Positions 8,211 to 16,768 of a stretch of 64,000 nucleotides of DNA are shown one piece after another (position 1 is the first letter of the stretch; each line of letters begins with the position of its first letter). The stretch lies in NCBI RefSeq assembly GCF_008033235.1, contig NZ_CP042432.1, positions 124,001 to 188,000 of the forward strand, given 5' to 3'. The notes under the pieces are model-generated. The model saw nothing but the letters and a program-made list of their open reading frames with translations. It was not told the DNA's origin and searched no databases. The stretch comes from Anseongella ginsenosidimutans. GTDB lineage: Bacteria > Bacteroidota > Bacteroidia > Sphingobacteriales > Sphingobacteriaceae. The position numbers and the translations under genes were made by a program.

Positions 8211-9907
8211 GTACACCGAAAAGAAACTACCTCCCCGCGCAGCTGAACATTGATTTTGAAACGCTGCGTACCTTTTACGAGGAATTACTGAACAGGGAAA
8301 TTACTTCCGCGGCCTCGCTGGAACGGTGGCTGCGTGACCGGAGCGAACTGGAAGCCGCCCTGGAAGAGGATTTCGCCTGGCGCTACATAAAAATGACCTG
8401 CGACACCCCCAACGAATCCCTGCGAAAGGATTTTGAATACTTTGCCACGGAAATCGAACCTAAAATAGCGCCTTACAGTGATAAACTGAACCGGAAACTT
8501 CAGGGGTCGCCTTTCAGGGAACAGCTGGACAAGGAGAAGTATTTCGTGTATTTGCGCGCGGTAGAAAAAGAGATCAGCCTTTTTCGTGAAGAAAACATTC
8601 CTCTTTTCAGCCAGTTGCAGGTGGAGCAGCAAAAATACGGCGCTATCAGCGGCGCCATGACCGTCACCGTGAATGAAAAAGAATACACCCTGCAGCAGGC
8701 GGCCAATTTTCTCAAAGACAACCGACGCGAGCTGAGGCAGGAAGTATTTGAAAAGATCGGGAACCGCCGGCTGGAAGACAGCGGGCAGCTGGACGAACTT
8801 TTTGACAAGCTGCTGCAATTGCGCCACCAGGTTGCATTGAACGCCGGTTATAATAACTACCGCGACTACGCTTTTGCGGCAATGGGCCGTTTCGATTATA
8901 GCCCCGAAGATTGCTTCCGTTTTCATGAAGCGATTGAGAAGGAGATCGTGCCCCTGCTTCGCAGGCAGGCGGAAAAGCGCCGGAGCGACCTGGGGCTGGA
9001 CCAGCTTCGCCCCTGGGATACGGAGGTGGACACGAGCGGCAAGCCTGCCCTGAAGCCTTTTCAGGGCCCTGAAGAACTGACGGATAAAAGCATCGCCTGC
9101 TTCAGCAACCTTGATCCTTATTTCGGGGCTTGCCTGGGGACCATGAAAGCACGGGGGCTGCTGGATCTGGAATCTAGAAAGGGAAAAGCGCCGGGCGGCT
9201 ATAATTATCCCCTTTCTGAAACGGGAATGCCTTTTATTTTTATGAATTCAGCGGATTCCATGCGTGACCTTACCACAATGGTTCACGAAGGCGGGCATGC
9301 GGTGCATACCTTCCTCACCGCCGGCCTGGAACTGAACGCCTTTAAAAACCTGACGCCGGAAATTGCAGAACTGGCCTCCATGTCGATGGAATTGCTTTCC
9401 ATGCAACACTGGGACCACTTTTTTGACGAAAAAGACGATCTGCGCAGGGCGAAGAGGGAACAGCTCCATGATATTCTGAAAACCCTGCCCTGGGTTGCCA
9501 CCATCGATGCTTTCCAGCATTGGCTGTACACCCATCCCGGACACAGCGCCGCCGAACGCCGCAGCGCCTGGCTCGAAATATTCGATCGTTTCGGCGCAGG
9601 ATTCACCGACTGGACAGGATATGAGCAATTAAAAGGAAACCTCTGGCAGAAACAGCTGCATTTATTTGAAGTTCCTTTTTATTATATCGAATACGGCATG
9701 GCCCAGCTGGGCGCAATTGCAGTCTGGAAGAATTTTGCGGAGAATCCGGAAAGAGCAGTAGCGCAATATACAGCAGCCCTGAAACTGGGATACACCCGCC
9801 CTATTCCGGAAATATACCGCGCCGCGGGTATCCGCTTTGATTTTTCGGCAGCATACGTCCGCTCCCTTGCCGCTTTCGTAAGCGGGGAGCTGGAAAAGAT
9901 TTCCTGA
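8207..9907 (+). CDS. M3-family oligoendopeptidase
   Basis: A 566-residue cytoplasmic metallopeptidase with no signal peptide. The zinc motif is H360-E-G-G-H364, followed by the downstream glutamate helix in PEIAELASMSMELLS. The N-terminal helical part and C-terminal YIEYGMAQLGA block match the PepF/M3B type of oligoendopeptidases, which cleave short peptides. It is the third gene of an overlapping trio with engB and the prenyltransferase; the linkage looks like compact operon packing rather than a shared pathway. Confidence 0.9.
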   Translation: MSTPKRNYLPAQLNIDFETLRTFYEELLNREITSAASLERWLRDRSELEAALEEDFAWRYIKMTCDTPNESLRKDFEYFATEIEPKIAPYSDKLNRKLQGSPFREQLDKEKYFVYLRAVEKEISLFREENIPLFSQLQVEQQKYGAISGAMTVTVNEKEYTLQQAANFLKDNRRELRQEVFEKIGNRRLEDSGQLDELFDKLLQLRHQVALNAGYNNYRDYAFAAMGRFDYSPEDCFRFHEAIEKEIVPLLRRQAEKRRSDLGLDQLRPWDTEVDTSGKPALKPFQGPEELTDKSIACFSNLDPYFGACLGTMKARGLLDLESRKGKAPGGYNYPLSETGMPFIFMNSADSMRDLTTMVHEGGHAVHTFLTAGLELNAFKNLTPEIAELASMSMELLSMQHWDHFFDEKDDLRRAKREQLHDILKTLPWVATIDAFQHWLYTHPGHSAAERRSAWLEIFDRFGAGFTDWTGYEQLKGNLWQKQLHLFEVPFYYIEYGMAQLGAIAVWKNFAENPERAVAQYTAALKLGYTRPIPEIYRAAGIRFDFSAAYVRSLAAFVSGELEKIS

Positions 9908-10006
9908 CGCCATCTTTCCGCGGAGTTTACCGGCATCAGGACCGGCTCTGGCATTACTATTGATTCATTCATGTATGACAAATATGTCAGCCAAACTGAA
10001 TGAGTT

Positions 10007-10336
10007 ATGAAGAAGAAAGAAGAAAAGAGGATCCCGGATGAGCCAATGATCCGGGAACCGCGGAAGCCCCGGGAGAAAAAGGAGACTCCCGACAAAAATC
10101 TGATTGAAGCCCAGCTGAGGAATGAAGCGGGCGACAGGAACAGGACCGCAACGTCGGGCAAGGGAACTATCGAAGTGACCGCCCTGAGCGATCCTCCCTT
10201 GCGCAGGGAAACGAGGTCCATGCCCCGTACTTCCAAGGCAGTAACTGACGCCCTTGTAAAAAAGCCGGGAAAGAAAAAAACGGGCGCCGCCGGGGGGAAC
10301 ACCGCAAGCAGAGGCAGGCATCCCGCCGGTAAATAA
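10007..10336 (+). CDS. Small basic low-complexity hypothetical protein
   Basis: A 109-residue frame rich in Lys, Arg, Pro and Glu (for example KKKEEKR at the start and KKPGKKK near the end), with no signal peptide, membrane segment or recognised domain. It would be disordered and might bind nucleic acid, but that is only composition-based. It fits the gap between the oligopeptidase and the permease on the same strand. It could also be a chance frame. Confidence 0.45.
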   Translation: MKKKEEKRIPDEPMIREPRKPREKKETPDKNLIEAQLRNEAGDRNRTATSGKGTIEVTALSDPPLRRETRSMPRTSKAVTDALVKKPGKKKTGAAGGNTASRGRHPAGK

Positions 10337-10389
10337 CGCCCCTTTTTAAAAAAATTCCTACTTTCACCCATTGAACCAACGTATGAAAG

Positions 10390-12318
10390 ATGGGTGAACT
10401 TTTTCGCAGGAAAACTATTGCTTCCATCCTCCGGGAAGCCGACCGGCCGCATGATGACGCAGAACGCCCCGCCCTGCGGCGTACGCTGGGAGTTCGGGAC
10501 CTGATAGCCTTTGGAATTGCCGCCATTGTAGGCGCAGGGATATTCAGCACGATCGGCAAAGCCAGCGCGGACGGCGGGCCGGCAGTTATTTATCTTTTCC
10601 TGTTTACGGCGGTAGCCTGCGCATTTACTGCTTTTGCTTACGCAGAGTTTGCTTCCATTGTTCCGGTATCGGGAAGCGCTTATACTTATTCCTACGTCGC
10701 TTTCGGCGAACTGATTGCCTGGATCATTGGCTGGTCCCTGATTATGGAATATGCCATTGGGAACACGATGGTGGCCATTTCCTGGTCCGACTATCTTACG
10801 AGCCTGCTTTCTAGTGGCGGCATTGAACTGCCTCCCTGGATGACGATGGATTACCTGAGCGCCCGGAACGGCTTTCAGGACGCCGCAATATTAATGGAAA
10901 GCGGAAAAAGCTTCAACCAGCTGGATTACAGCATAAAAGCGGCCTATCACGCCTGGGAAGGAGCGCCTTCTATCGGCGGCTTTCACGTGGTCGCCGACCT
11001 GCCGGCCCTGCTGATCATCTGGATAATCACCTGGCTGGTTTACCGGGGGATCCGCGAGTCCCGCAATGCCAGCAATACCATGGTAGTGGTCAAACTGGCT
11101 ATTATCCTGCTGGTAATCGCCGTGGGGGTCTTTTATATCGACACTGATAATTGGGATCCGTTTATGCCCAATGGCCTGTCCGGCGTGCTTCGCGGGGTTT
11201 CGGCCGTGTTTTTCGCTTATATCGGTTTTGACGCAATTTCCACCACCGCCGAAGAATGCAAGAACCCCCAGCGCGATCTTCCCCGCGGAATGATGTGGGC
11301 AATCGTGCTTTGCACCCTGCTCTACATTGCCATTGCACTGGTACTCACGGGAATGGTTCATTACGATTTGCTGGCTGTAGGCGATCCCCTTGCCTTTGTA
11401 TTCGAACAACTTGACCTAAAATGGCTGTCAGGCATTATTGCCGCCAGCGCCGTGGTTGCCATGGCCAGCGTGCTACTGGTCTTCCAGATGGGACAGCCCC
11501 GTATCTGGATGAGCATGAGCCGCGACGGCCTGCTGCCAAAGGCCTTCTCCCGGATCCACCCCCGCTTCAAGACCCCGTCTTTTGCAACCATTGTGACCGG
11601 TTTCGTAGTAGCGACTCCGGTGTTATTTATGAATATGTACGTTGTGGCGGATCTTTGCAGTATCGGCACGCTGTTCGCTTTTACGCTGGTTTGCGCCGGT
11701 GTCCTTCGGATACAGTCCGACCCCGACGCCCCCAAAGGGAAATTCAAAACCCCCTATATCAATGCCCGTTACGTACTGCCCTTGCTGGCCGTTGCCCTGC
11801 TTGCCTGGGCCTTTACGTCCAACCGGGAAAACACGCTTGCCTTCCTTAAAAACAGCCCGCAGGCTTACGCTCCGCATACGATAATCACCTCTTTAAACAA
11901 CACCGAATTGGCGCAGCTAAAAAACAACGTTGCCGCAGCGGACAGCCTGGCCTTCGCCGCCAGCGGAAACGACCTGGAACGCTACCTGACCAGCCTTCCC
12001 TCAAAAGAATATGAAAAAAGGCTGGCAGGATTTGACATTCCCGCCGCAAAAAAATATGAGAGCGGCTGGAAATTATTCCGCCACAAAATACCCGCCTGGG
12101 TTTTCTTCCTGGTGTCCCTGGGCGCCCTCTATTACAGCGTCCGCAAAAATCTTTCCCTTATCCCGGTCCTGGGTATGCTCTGCTGCCTTTACATGATGTC
12201 GGAAATGGGGGTCAGTAACTGGCTCGGCTTCGGCATCTGGCTTCTCGTCGGATTGGTTATTTACTTCAGCTACGGGATTCGCAAAAGCCGCCTGCGAGCC
12301 CAGGCTACCCAGCCTTAG
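10390..12318 (+). CDS. APC-superfamily cationic amino acid permease
   Basis: A 642-residue polytopic inner-membrane protein. The first helix holds the APC signature VGAGIF (near residue 49), and the central FFAYIGFDAISTTAEECKNP block is typical of CAT-type cationic amino acid transporters. It is long for the family because of a soluble, Asn/Ala-rich segment of about 85 residues (roughly 483-567) between late helices. It probably takes up an amino acid by cation symport; the substrate is unknown. A palindrome that could act as a terminator follows the stop. Confidence 0.85.
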   Translation: MGELFRRKTIASILREADRPHDDAERPALRRTLGVRDLIAFGIAAIVGAGIFSTIGKASADGGPAVIYLFLFTAVACAFTAFAYAEFASIVPVSGSAYTYSYVAFGELIAWIIGWSLIMEYAIGNTMVAISWSDYLTSLLSSGGIELPPWMTMDYLSARNGFQDAAILMESGKSFNQLDYSIKAAYHAWEGAPSIGGFHVVADLPALLIIWIITWLVYRGIRESRNASNTMVVVKLAIILLVIAVGVFYIDTDNWDPFMPNGLSGVLRGVSAVFFAYIGFDAISTTAEECKNPQRDLPRGMMWAIVLCTLLYIAIALVLTGMVHYDLLAVGDPLAFVFEQLDLKWLSGIIAASAVVAMASVLLVFQMGQPRIWMSMSRDGLLPKAFSRIHPRFKTPSFATIVTGFVVATPVLFMNMYVVADLCSIGTLFAFTLVCAGVLRIQSDPDAPKGKFKTPYINARYVLPLLAVALLAWAFTSNRENTLAFLKNSPQAYAPHTIITSLNNTELAQLKNNVAAADSLAFAASGNDLERYLTSLPSKEYEKRLAGFDIPAAKKYESGWKLFRHKIPAWVFFLVSLGALYYSVRKNLSLIPVLGMLCCLYMMSEMGVSNWLGFGIWLLVGLVIYFSYGIRKSRLRAQATQP

Positions 12319-12326
12319 GGTACGTT

Positions 12327-12342
12327 AAACCGCGCGCGGTTT
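12327..12342 (+). terminator. Palindromic hairpin after the amino acid permease
   Basis: The perfect palindrome AAACCGCGCGCGGTTT begins 8 bp after the permease stop and is followed by TTGGGTGTTTTC. It can form a GC-rich stem with a four-base loop and a weak U-tract, so intrinsic termination is plausible but not strong. Confidence 0.4.
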
Positions 12343-12475
12343 TTGGGTGTTTTCTCTCGTTCAGGCTGATTTTTCCTGGCTGCACCCTCACCTTCGCCCC
12401 GGCGCGCGAAGGCATAGCCGGGGATTCGGCCCACGGCCTGGGGGAGCAGCGCCCCGCCAAAGAACTGAGCGTGCT

Positions 12476-14415
12476 TTATTCCACCCTGACAAGATCAATT
12501 TCCTCAGTGGTAGGAATAATAAGCGGGACTTTTTCTACGTCCACGAAGCTGGCATCCAGGCCAAAACCGCGCTCCTCGGAAAGGGAAAGTTTTTTCAGTA
12601 AGAGGAAATAGTAAAGGACCAGCCGTTCAAACAGGGGCAGGGTCCAGATGCTGGAAAAGGTCTTTTCAAGAATTACGAACCGGAAGTCGCCCGTTACCTT
12701 ATGTTTGCGCAACGACTCGTAGCGGCTTACGATATTCACTTCATTGTTTTTTACCATTTCTTCCACCACTTTCCGGAACAGCAGGTTTACCCGTTGTTCT
12801 TCGCGGAAGCCCAGCCGGAAATCGATCCGGATCAGGTGATTAGGAATGAAGGTCTGGACCTTGTATTCCCTGGAATAAGGCACATCCAGCACATCCACAT
12901 GAACCAGCCAGTAGATATCGGCGCGTTTCGGCTGTTTATGAATGATGGAATAAATGATCTTGTTCTCGATTTCGGACGGGAAATTGGCGCTCGTCAGGAA
13001 AACCAGGTTGGAAGCATATTTCGATACCGAGGTATCTTCGCTTAACTCCGCCAGTATCTGGTAATAATTTTCTATCTCGGTATAGCGCACGTAACGGTTT
13101 CGTATTTTCCGGGCCTTGTACCAGCACCACATTACCGAAAACAAGATCGACCCGGCAACGACGGTGAACCAGCCTCCGTCAACGAACTTCAGGATATTCG
13201 CCGAAAAGAAGAGGAGTTCAATGCTAAGGTAAACCAGGCAAAACGGGATCACCAGGTACAGGGGATATTTAATAGACCTGAGGTACACCGTCATGAGCAT
13301 GGTCGTTATGAGCATGGACATAATGATCGTGAGGCCATAGGCATGCTCCATATTACTGGATTTCTGAAAGATCAGCACAACGAGAACACATCCCACATAC
13401 AATATCCAGTTAGTACTTGGCACATACAGCTGCCCCTTTTCGTCAGAAGGATAATTAATCTTGACCTTGGGCCAGAGATTCAGCCGGACGGCTTCGCTGA
13501 TAAGCGTGAAAGCCCCGGTGATCATGGCCTGGCTGGCGATAACCGTGGCGATGGTGGCAATCCCTATCCCATAAATCAGGAACCATTCCGGCATGATCTT
13601 GTAGAAAGGATTCCCGGGAAGAATTCCCCCGCTGTGGTCCAATAACCACGCTCCCTGTCCGAAATAGTTTAGCAGTAAACAAGTTTTAACAAAAATCCAG
13701 CTGACCCGGATATTTTTTCTTCCGCAATGCCCCATGTCGGAATACAAAGCTTCCGCTCCCGTTGTACAAAGGAAAATAGCTCCCAGGATGGCCAGCGCCT
13801 CAGGATTACCCGCCAGTACCTTCACCGCGTAATAAGGATTGATCGCTTTCAGTACGGCGAAATTAGTGACCAGCTGGCCCGTTCCCATAATAGCCAGCAT
13901 ACTGAACCAGATAATCATCAGCGGCCCGAAAGCGCGTCCAACCAGGTTAGTGCCGAACTGCTGGAAGAAAAAGAGAACGGTAATGATTAAAATAACGATG
14001 GGAACTGTCGGCATATCGGGGTTTAATATCAACAAACCCTCAATCGCCGAAGAAACAGAAATGGGCGGAGTGATGATACCGTCGGCAAGCAGCGTAGCCC
14101 CCCGATCATGGCAGGAATTACCAGCCATTTCGCTTTTCGCCTGATGAGCGAGTAAAGGGAAAAAACGCCTCCTTCGCCTTTATTATCAGCGCTAAGCGTT
14201 ACCAGGACATATTTTACCGTGGTTTGAAGGGTAAGCGTCCAGAAGATACAGGATAGGGATCCTAAAACGAGGTCATCGGAAATTACCTTGTCCCCCACTA
14301 TCGCTTTAAAAACATATAGCGGGGAAGTTCCGATGTCTCCGTAAATTATCCCCAGGCTAATTAATAATCCGGCGACAGATAATCTGCTAAGCTGATGTGT
14401 TTCTCTTTTCAACAC
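12476..14415 (-). CDS. kup: KUP-family potassium transporter, interrupted by a -1 frameshift
   Basis: Two adjacent frames together make one Kup potassium:proton symporter. The N-terminal piece (14415 to the shift) carries [17 protein letters not shown] and runs to VIPAMIGG; the second piece resumes with [22 protein letters not shown] and continues through the membrane domain and cytoplasmic tail to 12476. The break falls in a run of six G on the coding strand (C run at 14098-14103 on the plus strand). Seven G would read MIGGATLL and give a normal 646-residue protein. As written, translation stops soon after the shift. A sequence error or a real inactivating deletion are both possible. Confidence 0.88.
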
Positions 14416-14608
14416 CTTTTCGTTTAGTCGAACCCCGGCAAAAATATGTTTTTTATTTTTAAGCCAAATGTTGTCAACTTAACAATAATTTGGCCGGTAA
14501 TTTGCGGGAAATTTTAGCTGTCCACAGTATCGGCCGGAACCGGGGAGCTTGCGTATTATTTTTGGAATAAAATTTTAGAAAAATGCGCCATGACTGACAA
14601 ATAATTCT

Positions 14609-14616
14609 TAGTTTTG
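14609..14616 (+). promoter_or_regulatory. -7 box for the T9SS-cargo/sigma-factor operon
   Basis: TAGTTTTG matches TAnnTTTG and ends 12 nt before the ATG at 14629. No clear -33 element was found. It would drive the cargo gene and possibly the abutting sigma factor. Confidence 0.4.
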
Positions 14617-14628
14617 TTAAAGATAACA

Positions 14629-15210
14629 ATGAAAAAACTTTACTCGATTCATTACTTATTTTTTCTTTTCACGCTTGTAACTACGGTAGTATTTACAAAG
14701 GTGGGAAAGGTAAGCGCTTTTGCGAATCCGGTAGAGGCTTTTGCTATCGCCGGAGCAGATTCTACCTTAAAACCTGACCCGGTACTCAAAGACAACAGAA
14801 AGAATAAACCGAAGATCTTCCAGGATCCCGTTAAAACCTATGACGACCGCCAATTGTTGTTTTTTACCACGTTTGGATTTGATGACTATTCAACGGTCGC
14901 GGTAAATATGAAAGACCTGTCGGTAGAAGCGGAAAAGATCATTTCCAATTTCAAAGTCTATCCTAACCCGCTCTATGTAAATTCCCAAAACCTCAGAATT
15001 TCCTACAACATTAAGAAAAACGCACTGGTCACTGTTAAAATGCTGGATGTGCTGGGTAACGAGGTGTCAACCTTGTTTGCCCAAAGGGTTGGCGCAGGTA
15101 GCAAGACCAGCGAATTCAATATCAGCAGCAAAGTATCGGGCGGCTTTTATTTCATCCGCCTGTCCGCGGACAGCGACCATGTGACAAAAAAAATATCGGT
15201 TGTTCAATAA
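14629..15210 (+). CDS. Small secreted protein with T9SS type A sorting domain
   Basis: A 193-residue protein with an N-terminal signal sequence (MKKLYSIHYLF and a hydrophobic core), a central stretch of about 75 residues with no recognised domain, and a C-terminal type A sorting domain of about 80 residues. The domain shows FKVYPNPL, a VKMLDVLGNEV turn, and the closing GGFYFIRL and KKISVVQ. Such domains direct export through the type IX system and surface attachment or release. The start is the ATG at 14629; an upstream TTG would add five residues before the signal. Its stop directly precedes the GTG of the sigma factor. Confidence 0.85.
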   Translation: MKKLYSIHYLFFLFTLVTTVVFTKVGKVSAFANPVEAFAIAGADSTLKPDPVLKDNRKNKPKIFQDPVKTYDDRQLLFFTTFGFDDYSTVAVNMKDLSVEAEKIISNFKVYPNPLYVNSQNLRISYNIKKNALVTVKMLDVLGNEVSTLFAQRVGAGSKTSEFNISSKVSGGFYFIRLSADSDHVTKKISVVQ

Positions 15211-15738
15211 GTGAAGCCTGCACCCGCCATTACAAAGGCGATCTTCGAAAAATTATTTAACCTGCATTACGAAGCTTTATGCCGCTGTGCTTTTCGTATT
15301 GTCCAGGATAAGCCGGCTACGGAAGATATCGTCCAGGATGTATTCTTGTCCCTGTGGAATAAGCGGGACACACTGCAAGCCGACGCAGGCCTCAGATCTT
15401 ACCTTTACAAGGCCAGCATCAACAGTTCGCTGAATTACCTGAGAAAGCAAAAAAATTCGGCTTCAAGAAATGCTGCTTTTCAGGAAGAAGTGACCGCCGC
15501 CGGCCTCTCGGCTGACCAGCATCTCCATCATAAAGAAACCGCCAATCGTATTCAGGAACTAATAAACGCCCTTCCTCCTGCCTGCAGAACCGTTTTCGTC
15601 CTGAGCCGCTATGAAAACATGAGTTACCGGGAAATTGCCGCCTCCCTGGGCATTTCGGTAAATACCGTCGAGAACCATATGTCCAAAGCATTGAAATTCT
15701 TCCGGAAATACCTGATCAGTATTTTTTTAATTTTTTAA
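15211..15738 (+). CDS. ECF RNA polymerase sigma factor, FecI-like
   Basis: A 175-residue sigma-70 family protein with region 2 (EALCRCAFRIVQDKPATEDIVQDVF, near residues 19-46) and a C-terminal region 4 helix-turn-helix (SYREIAASLGISVNTVENHMSKAL). It begins with GTG immediately after the stop of the T9SS cargo gene (TAAGTG) with no other nearby start. Together with the following FecR-like anti-sigma and TonB receptor genes it forms a classic Bacteroidota surface-signalling cassette, in which ligand-loaded receptor frees the sigma factor. Confidence 0.92.
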   Translation: MKPAPAITKAIFEKLFNLHYEALCRCAFRIVQDKPATEDIVQDVFLSLWNKRDTLQADAGLRSYLYKASINSSLNYLRKQKNSASRNAAFQEEVTAAGLSADQHLHHKETANRIQELINALPPACRTVFVLSRYENMSYREIAASLGISVNTVENHMSKALKFFRKYLISIFLIF

Positions 15739-15781
15739 GCTAACCAGTAGTGGCGCAAAGCCCATGCAGTGTTATAGGTTT

Positions 15782-16768
15782 ATGGAACTGCATAAAAAAG
15801 AGTACTGGGACCTGGTCAGCGCTTACCTCGCCGGAACTATTTCTGACGAAGAACGCAGCAGGTTGCTTCAATGGCTGGAAGAAGACCCGGCACGAACCCT
15901 TCAATTAAAGGAACTCGAAAAAATATGGGACCGTTCGAAAAACAATCCTCTGCCTGCATTTGATGTGGAGCAGGCCTGGAAAAAACTACAGCCGCAAATC
16001 AGGGAACGGAAAAAACCTGTCCTCCGCAAGGTATCCGGCTGGTCTTTCCGCGCCGCGGCCTCTGTTGCCCTGCTCATCCTTGCCGGCACGCTGGTTTACT
16101 TTTTGCTGAAGCCCGGGTATTCAGACGTGTTTATCGCTACCCTGCCGGGGGAAACAAAAAACATTGTCCTGCCTGACGGTTCGCGGGTAGTTCTTAATGA
16201 GAACAGTTCCATCAGTTACGATGCCGGGCTGGACCGGAATCGGGAAAGGCGGGTAAAGCTGAAGGGGGAAGCTTTTTTTGAAGTCAGCAAAGATCCGCAG
16301 AAAAAATTCATCGTAGGGGCGGGAGAAACCGAAACCAGGGTATTGGGAACCTCCTTTAACGTTTTATTTGATGACGCGGCACAGCAGGTAAAAGTCTCGC
16401 TGCTTAGCGGGATCGTCCGCTTTGTCCCCGGCCGGAATGAAAAGGCGGTTGGCCTGGCACCCGGCGAAGAGGTTATTTATAATAGCCGGGATAGATCGCT
16501 CAGTAAAAAGGCCTTTGAAAATGAAAATTTCCTTTTCTGGAAAAACCGGAAGCTGGAGTTCGCGGATCAGCAGCTGGAGGACGTGCTTGCGCTGGTCGGC
16601 GAATCCTACGGCGTTAGCTTCCGGATAAAAGACCCTCAACTGGGCGGGCTGCGTGTCACCTCGGCATTTGATCAAAGCAGCCTCGCCGAAGTAATAAATG
16701 TACTCGAAAATCTTCTTGATATCCGGATCGAAGGAACCGGCAATGTATATACTGTATGGGCAGAATAA
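15782..16768 (+). CDS. FecR-family anti-sigma factor
   Basis: A 328-residue single-pass inner-membrane protein. An N-terminal cytoplasmic helical domain (MELHKKEYWDLVSAYLAG) precedes one transmembrane helix (AASVALLILAGTLVYFLL, near residues 90-110), then a FecR domain with LPDGSRVVLNENSSISY and LGTSFNV, and a C-terminal DUF4974 domain (LEFADQQLEDVLALV). It should hold the ECF sigma factor at the membrane and contact the receptor's N-terminal signalling domain in the periplasm. The ATG at 15782 starts at the conserved helix; a start at 15764 is also in frame. It overlaps the receptor gene by 13 bp. Confidence 0.92.
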   Translation: MELHKKEYWDLVSAYLAGTISDEERSRLLQWLEEDPARTLQLKELEKIWDRSKNNPLPAFDVEQAWKKLQPQIRERKKPVLRKVSGWSFRAAASVALLILAGTLVYFLLKPGYSDVFIATLPGETKNIVLPDGSRVVLNENSSISYDAGLDRNRERRVKLKGEAFFEVSKDPQKKFIVGAGETETRVLGTSFNVLFDDAAQQVKVSLLSGIVRFVPGRNEKAVGLAPGEEVIYNSRDRSLSKKAFENENFLFWKNRKLEFADQQLEDVLALVGESYGVSFRIKDPQLGGLRVTSAFDQSSLAEVINVLENLLDIRIEGTGNVYTVWAE

